From the NCBI GenBank assembly GCA_003712125.1, contig RHLF01000002.1, forward strand, positions 806,001-870,000: a stretch of DNA of 64,000 nt, given 5' to 3'. The first letter of the stretch is position 1; each line of letters starts with the position of its first letter. The DNA comes from Allomuricauda sp. GTDB lineage: Bacteria > Bacteroidota > Bacteroidia > Flavobacteriales > Flavobacteriaceae. The notes under the pieces are model-generated. The model did not search any database, was not told where the DNA came from, and saw nothing but the letters and a program-made list of their open reading frames with translations. This document shows, one piece after another, positions 58,413-64,000 of this stretch. Position numbers and translations under genes: made by a program.

Positions 58413-60519
58413 AACTAATGTAGCCCCATATAGCTTTGCCCTGGGTTAATTGGGCGTAGGTGTTTCGTATAGCGCGATTTTCAGGCTTCTCCAATTTCGG
58501 GTCATTTTTTAAAGTTTGAATGGCATAGTATCGGGCCGACTTTAATATTTGATTGTCCCTAACGATATCAGCAATTTTTAAGTTCAATAGGCCACTCTGT
58601 TGGGTTCCCATTAAGTCTCCCGGACCACGAAGTTTCAAATCTACTTCGGCAATTTCAAATCCATCGGAAGTGCGGACCATGGTTTCCAATCGGGTACGGG
58701 CTTCTTCTGACAATTTATGACTGGTCATTAAAACGCAATAGCTTTGTTCCGCACCCCTTCCTACACGACCGCGCAGTTGATGTAGCTGTGATAAACCAAA
58801 TCGTTCTGCGCTTTCGATGATCATAACGGAAGCATTGGGGACATTCACACCAACTTCAATAACGGTTGTGGCCACCATAATATGTGTTTCACCCTTGACA
58901 AATCGTTCCATTTCATAATCCTTGTCTTTGGGTTTCATTTTTCCATGAACTATCGATATTTGGTAATCTGGCAATGGAAATTCGCGAACAATACTTTCAT
59001 AACCATCCATTAAATCTTTGTAATCCAGTGCTTCACTTTCTTGTATCAAGGGATACACAATATAAATCTGTCTTCCTTTTTTGATTTCATCCCGTATAAA
59101 TCCAAAAACTTTGAGGCGGTTCGAATCGTAACGATGCACGGTCTTGATGGCTTGTCGACCCGGGGGCAACTCGTCAATAATAGAAATATCCAAATCGCCA
59201 TATAAGCTCATGGCCAAAGTTCTTGGAATGGGGGTGGCCGTCATAACCAAAATATGCGGTGGAATCTCGTTTTTCTGCCACAGTTTGGAACGTTGTGCAA
59301 CACCAAACCGGTGTTGTTCGTCAATAATGGCCAGACCAAGATTCTTGAATTGTACTTTATCCTCTAAAACGGCATGGGTGCCCACCAGAATATTGAGATT
59401 ACCATTTTCCAATTGATTGTGGAGCAGTGTCCGTTCTGTTTTTTTTGTAGAACCCGTAAGCAGCGCAATTTTCACTTCCATTTTCCGCAACAATTCCTTT
59501 AATCCGTTGTAATGTTGTTGCGCCAAAATTTCTGTTGGCGCCATTAAACAGGCTTGAAATCCGTTATCGATAGCCAGTAACATGCACATTAGGGCTACTA
59601 TGGTCTTCCCTGATCCCACATCACCCTGTAAAAGTCTGTTCATTTGTGCACTGCTGCCCAAGTCACCGCGTATTTCCTTAATGACACGTTTTTGGGCACC
59701 GGTAAGTTCAAAGGGCAAGTGATGGTTGAAAAAATCATTAAAAAAATGACCGACGGTTGAAAAGGGCATGCCCTTAATTTTTTGTTTCCGGGCTGCTTTT
59801 TTAGACAAAAGCTGTAACTGAACAAAGAACAGTTCTTCAAACTTCAATCGAAATTGTGCCTTGGCCAGAAGATCCTGATTTTTCGGAAAATGAATGTTTA
59901 GTAGGGCTTCAGATCGAGAAATCAGTTTTAATGATGTTCGCAGTTCTTCATTTAGCGTCTCAGAAAAATTGGCCCGAGTTTCCAAGAAAAGTTGCTGTAA
60001 CATTTTGCTGATAATGCGATTGGTAATGCCTTTGGCACTCAATTTCTCTGTGGAGGGATAAATGGGCTGCATCGCAATCTTCATACCGGATTGGTGTTCC
60101 TTTAACAACTCCATTTCGGGGTGTGGCATAGAAAACGAATTGCCATATTTATTTAATCGCCCAAAAACTACGTAGGGTTCATTAAGGCGCAGGTTTTCCC
60201 GAATCCATTTTTGTCCACGAAACCAAACCAATTCAATTTCACCGGTATCATCAACAAAGGTTGCTACCAAACGTTTACCCCGTTTTTGTTCAACGGTTTT
60301 AATATGAATGATCTTCCCTAAGATCTGAACATCTGCACCACTCAGCTGTAATTGATTGATTTTGTAGTATTGTGTCTTGTCCAAATAACGGTTGGGGTAG
60401 AGTTGTAATAGCTCCCCAAAAGTTGTTATTCCCAATTCAGATTTTAGTGTTTCGGCACGATTGGGACCTACACCTTTGAGATAGACTATTGGAGTTTGCA
60501 GTTGATTGGGATTCATCAA
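58411..60519 (-). CDS. recG: ATP-dependent DNA helicase RecG
   Basis: LLQGDVGSGKTIVALMCMLLAIDNGFQACLMAPTEILAQQHY; IIDEQHRFGVAQR; ATPIPRTLAMSLYGDLDISIIDELPPGR. Confidence 0.97.
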   Translation of the reverse strand: MMNPNQLQTPIVYLKGVGPNRAETLKSELGITTFGELLQLYPNRYLDKTQYYKINQLQLSGADVQILGKIIHIKTVEQKRGKRLVATFVDDTGEIELVWFRGQKWIRENLRLNEPYVVFGRLNKYGNSFSMPHPEMELLKEHQSGMKIAMQPIYPSTEKLSAKGITNRIISKMLQQLFLETRANFSETLNEELRTSLKLISRSEALLNIHFPKNQDLLAKAQFRLKFEELFFVQLQLLSKKAARKQKIKGMPFSTVGHFFNDFFNHHLPFELTGAQKRVIKEIRGDLGSSAQMNRLLQGDVGSGKTIVALMCMLLAIDNGFQACLMAPTEILAQQHYNGLKELLRKMEVKIALLTGSTKKTERTLLHNQLENGNLNILVGTHAVLEDKVQFKNLGLAIIDEQHRFGVAQRSKLWQKNEIPPHILVMTATPIPRTLAMSLYGDLDISIIDELPPGRQAIKTVHRYDSNRLKVFGFIRDEIKKGRQIYIVYPLIQESEALDYKDLMDGYESIVREFPLPDYQISIVHGKMKPKDKDYEMERFVKGETHIMVATTVIEVGVNVPNASVMIIESAERFGLSQLHQLRGRVGRGAEQSYCVLMTSHKLSEEARTRLETMVRTSDGFEIAEVDLKLRGPGDLMGTQQSGLLNLKIADIVRDNQILKSARYYAIQTLKNDPKLEKPENRAIRNTYAQLTQGKAIWGYIS

Positions 60520-60563
60520 GCTAAAAATAGGTAAATTGGTGTGACTTTTGCTTCCCTTTATTC

Positions 60564-62681
60564 ATGAGGTTCATACATTTTATTATTACTTGGTTTTTTA
60601 TTGTTCCCATTTTTGGGCAACATGAAAAAGCTGTTGATTTTCAGAAAGTCGAAGTGAAAATTGCCCCCCTTCTTTCAAATCAATCGATCATGGGGTGGGG
60701 TTCCTATGAGTTTGAGGTATACAGAAAAACAGATTCTATTTTTTTGGATGCCGTTGCCATGAAATTCCAATCTGTGAACTTAAATGGAAGAGCAATAAAC
60801 TATCGAAATTCTGGTCGTAGCATCGGTTTTAAAGCACCTAAAAAACCTGGTACTTATAAATTGAAATTGAGCTATACAGCCGAACCCAAGCAAACTGTCT
60901 ACTTTGTTGGCTTTGATGATGACTTGGAAAACAACGAACAGGTATGGACCCAAGGCCAGGGAAAATATACCAGTCATTGGTTGCCTTCGTTCGACGATAT
61001 GACAGAGAAGGCGGAATTCGATTTGTTATTTATTGTCAATAGCAACCTTGAGGTAATTGCAAACGGAAAATTATCGGCCAAACAAAAATTGAACGAAGCA
61101 CATGGATTTCCTGCCCCTGGTATGGCAAAGGAAAGGGTTCCAAAAAGCAGGTGGCGCTTTAAAATGAACAATCCTATGAGCAGTTATCTTGCCGCCTTTG
61201 TCATAGGTGATTTCGATAAGCAACTGACCCATTCCGCCTCTGGAGTGCCCATCGAACTGTACTATGAACCCAAGGATAGTCTAAAAGTTGAACCTACCTA
61301 CCGTTATACCACGGAAATCTTTGATTTTCTGGAAGAGGAAATCGGGGTGCCGTACCCATGGCAAAATTACAAGCAGGTTCCCGTTCGTGATTTTTTATAT
61401 GCAGGAATGGAAAACACTACCTGTACGATTTTCTCGGACCAATATGTTATTGATTCTACCGCCTTTGTTGATAAGAACTATGTGAATGTTAATGCCCACG
61501 AATTGGCACACCAATGGTTTGGAAATATGGTCACTGAGCAAAGCGGTGCAAACCATTGGTTACATGAAGGTTTTGCCACGTACTATGCCTATTTGGCTGA
61601 AGAAGTCTTGTTTGGTTCGGACCATATGTACTGGAAACTATATGAAACGGCGAAGACCTTGCATAACCTTTCGGAAAATGGGGATGGGGAGGCCTTGACC
61701 AACCCAAACGCAAACAGTTTGACTTTTTACGAAAAAGGAGCTTGGGCCTTGTTTTTGTTACGAGATCGGGTAGGGGATATAGCATTTAAAAAAGGTATTC
61801 AAAACTATTTGAACAAATACGCCTTTGGTAATGTCACTATCGATGATTTTTTAAATGAAATGGAGCGAACGAGTAATCAAAAGCTACAGTCTTTTAGGTC
61901 GCGTTGGTTGGAGGACGAAGAATTTCCTTGGCCAGATGTTCAAAAATATTTGATTGAAAAGAACGCATCTTTAAAATCATATTTCACGATATATCAATCG
62001 GGAGGATCATATCCTGATCTGGTTGACACGGTAATTCGGAATTGGGATGCGCTAGCGTCTGATCAGTTAAAAAAACAACTCATAAAGGATTGTTCCCAAT
62101 CACTCATACGAAAGGATTTTATTGAAAAATTAACCAATGAATCTGTAAAGGTGCGGCAGGCTTTTGTTATGGCTACACGAACCATTCCGGAAGACCTACG
62201 CCACTATTTTGAGGAATTCTTAGATGATCCCAGTTACCTTACGAAAGAAATTGCATTTGTCAAGCTTAGTCTAGCATTTCCCGAAAGAAGGCTACGTTAT
62301 TTGCAGGATTTGGAAAATATATATGGACTGCCCAACAAAAATATCAGATTGGTTTGGTTGACTGTTGCCCTTCTAACAGACGAGATTCCGCAAAAAGGAA
62401 AAGGACAGTTTTATAAAGAATTAAATGCCTATACGAATTCTAATTTCAGTTTTGAGACCCGTCAAATGGCTTTCGAATACCTGAGCCAAATAAATGCTTT
62501 AAGTGATTCTTCCATTCTCAATTTGATCGATGCAACAAACCACCATATTTGGCAGTTTAAAAAGTCATCCAGAAATTTACTCCGAAGTTTGGCGAAAGAG
62601 GAGAAGGATAGGGTAGAACGAATTCTAAACGGGTTGCCTTCACAAGAACAACTTCGCTTAAAAAAAATTATCACACCATGA
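60564..62681 (+). CDS. M1 family metallopeptidase (aminopeptidase)
   Basis: YAGMENTTCTIF (GAMEN-like) and HELAHQWFGNMVTEQSGANHWLHEGFATY (HExxH-x18-E). Confidence 0.95.
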   Translation: MRFIHFIITWFFIVPIFGQHEKAVDFQKVEVKIAPLLSNQSIMGWGSYEFEVYRKTDSIFLDAVAMKFQSVNLNGRAINYRNSGRSIGFKAPKKPGTYKLKLSYTAEPKQTVYFVGFDDDLENNEQVWTQGQGKYTSHWLPSFDDMTEKAEFDLLFIVNSNLEVIANGKLSAKQKLNEAHGFPAPGMAKERVPKSRWRFKMNNPMSSYLAAFVIGDFDKQLTHSASGVPIELYYEPKDSLKVEPTYRYTTEIFDFLEEEIGVPYPWQNYKQVPVRDFLYAGMENTTCTIFSDQYVIDSTAFVDKNYVNVNAHELAHQWFGNMVTEQSGANHWLHEGFATYYAYLAEEVLFGSDHMYWKLYETAKTLHNLSENGDGEALTNPNANSLTFYEKGAWALFLLRDRVGDIAFKKGIQNYLNKYAFGNVTIDDFLNEMERTSNQKLQSFRSRWLEDEEFPWPDVQKYLIEKNASLKSYFTIYQSGGSYPDLVDTVIRNWDALASDQLKKQLIKDCSQSLIRKDFIEKLTNESVKVRQAFVMATRTIPEDLRHYFEEFLDDPSYLTKEIAFVKLSLAFPERRLRYLQDLENIYGLPNKNIRLVWLTVALLTDEIPQKGKGQFYKELNAYTNSNFSFETRQMAFEYLSQINALSDSSILNLIDATNHHIWQFKKSSRNLLRSLAKEEKDRVERILNGLPSQEQLRLKKIITP

Positions 62682-63592
62682 GAGCTCTGGTTATTTCCGG
62701 TGGTGGCAGCAAAGGTGCCTTTGCAGGGGGCGTTGCGCAATTTTTGATCGAAGAGGCCAAAAACGACTACGACATATTTGTAGGCACCTCTACAGGGAGC
62801 CTTTTGATTTCTCACCTTGCACTTGGTAAAATAGAAAAGATAAAAAATATTTACTCCTCAGTAAATCAGAAGAGTATTTTCAATAATTGCCCTTTTATCG
62901 TTAAAAAGAAATATGGTTCTGAAATCATAACCATGAACCATTGGAACATTTTGAAAAATTTCTTGAAAGGGAAAAAAACCTTTGGCGAAAGTGAGAATCT
63001 GAGGGAGCTCATAGGTGAAAGCATCACGCTAAACGAGTTTAATGCCTTGAAAGAAGGGAACACTGATGTGGTTGTCACCGTCTCCAATTTGTCCTTGAAC
63101 CAAGTAGAGTACAAATCAATAAACGATTGTTCCTATGAGGAGTTTTTGGATTGGATTTGGATTTCATCAAACTATACACCCTTTATGAGTTTGGTGCGTA
63201 AAAATGGCTGCGAATATGCCGATGGTGGTTTGGGGAGTCTCGTTCCCATCGAAGAGGCCATCAAGCGAGGCGCCACCGAAGTTGACGTGGTGGTCTTGCA
63301 TACCGAGGTTAGTTATTACAATAGAATGCCTTCACGTAATCCCTTTGAGTTGATAACCAGCATGATGGGCTTTATGTTGGATCGTATAGAAACGCAAAAT
63401 ATTCGTGTTGGTAAATTGGTGGCAAGTCAACAAGGGGCCATAATCAATATATATTACACCCCAACCATACTAACGACCAACTCACTCATTTTTAACAAGG
63501 AGAAAATGACCCACTGGTGGATGCGCGGGTATCTTTATGCCAAGAATAAGAATACAGAAATTATGCCTATTCAACCTGAAATTCAGGAGTAA
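62678..63592 (+). CDS. Patatin-like phospholipase family protein
   Basis: LVISGGGSKGAFAGGVAQFL; VGTSTGSLL (GxSxG); EYADGGLGSLVPIEEAIKRGA; ATGA overlap with upstream gene. Confidence 0.92.
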   Translation: MRALVISGGGSKGAFAGGVAQFLIEEAKNDYDIFVGTSTGSLLISHLALGKIEKIKNIYSSVNQKSIFNNCPFIVKKKYGSEIITMNHWNILKNFLKGKKTFGESENLRELIGESITLNEFNALKEGNTDVVVTVSNLSLNQVEYKSINDCSYEEFLDWIWISSNYTPFMSLVRKNGCEYADGGLGSLVPIEEAIKRGATEVDVVVLHTEVSYYNRMPSRNPFELITSMMGFMLDRIETQNIRVGKLVASQQGAIINIYYTPTILTTNSLIFNKEKMTHWWMRGYLYAKNKNTEIMPIQPEIQE

Positions 63593-63593
63593 A

Positions 63594-64000
63594 CTACCAC
63601 AGTTCAGAAACCTCTTTCTTGATGTAAGCCAATGCCGCTGACGAAGGAGATTGCTTATCTATGGTCTGGTTTAAGATATCTTCACGAAGTTTATCAACAG
63701 AATCAGAATCGCTCATTCCAACCGAACGAATAATCTGTATGGTCGCGTTCTTGGCGGTCTTGATTATGTTCCAACATTCGTCGGTCATATAAATCTGTTG
63801 CGAAAGATTGTGTTCAAATTCCGTTTCAATCTGCTTTATCAACAAATTTTCATAAGCCGATTTATCCTTTGTTTTAGGACTCACCCGAACCACTAAGCTG
63901 TTCAACGTAATTCGTTCCAAGAAAAGCACCATACGCTCGTAGGCCTGTAACCGTCTTGGAAGCGTCTCTTGTTGCGTATCCTTGTGCAATAAATAACGCC
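63594..64000 (-). CDS. Conserved hypothetical protein, N-terminus truncated by right window edge
   Basis: Minus frame stays open past 63989 (...RYLLHKDTQQETLPRRLQAYERMVLFLERI); possibly DUF7935-like. Confidence 0.55.
   Translation of the reverse strand, partial: RYLLHKDTQQETLPRRLQAYERMVLFLERITLNSLVVRVSPKTKDKSAYENLLIKQIETEFEHNLSQQIYMTDECWNIIKTAKNATIQIIRSVGMSDSDSVDKLREDILNQTIDKQSPSSAALAYIKKEVSELW

Noticed and set aside
1-64000. CRISPR arrays, tRNA/rRNA genes, insertion sequences, prophage
   Set aside because: No regularly spaced repeats, no tRNA- or rRNA-like stretch, and no transposase, integrase or phage structural proteins were seen.

Overview
64 kb of a Bacteroidetes genome, most likely Flavobacteriaceae (A/T-rich, dense, TAnnTTTG-like -7 boxes, DUF4249/DUF5777/TonB content). 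It is mostly ordinary chromosome with about 50 CDSs. I saw no rRNA or tRNA gene, CRISPR array, prophage or transposon. Main blocks: (1) 1-4788, an envelope cluster with two tRNA_anti-like OB-fold proteins, two DUF5777 barrels, YceI, a CxxC HMA-like protein and a COG4315-cupredoxin lipoprotein; (2) 6042-14329, a conserved tpx-dgkA-ftsK-lolA-lptF/G-ribBA block plus nhaC; (3) lpd, pabB, tilS, dsbD, penicillin acylase; (4) 25442-33996, a TonB receptor, three tandem translationally coupled DUF4249 lipoproteins and a large secreted protein; (5) yifB/comM and two divergent membrane-anchored TPR proteins; (6) an NRAMP-like transporter with pxpABC; (7) an ilvDBNCA-gapN operon; (8) DUF2911, recG, M1 peptidase, patatin. 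The strongest hidden signal is a complete candidate ribosome-mediated Ile/Val attenuator at 48450-48565, upstream of ilvD. It has an unannotated GTG-started leader peptide METNQHIISNRVVIISSRE, mutually exclusive 1:2, 2:3 and 3:4 hairpins, and an intrinsic terminator. Other notable points are an NRAMP homologue lacking the metal-binding motifs beside 5-oxoprolinase genes, a RibBA whose GTP cyclohydrolase II half has lost its zinc cysteines, and a Tat-signal-bearing HisC-like aminotransferase. All calls are from reading the sequence; no database search or folding program was run.
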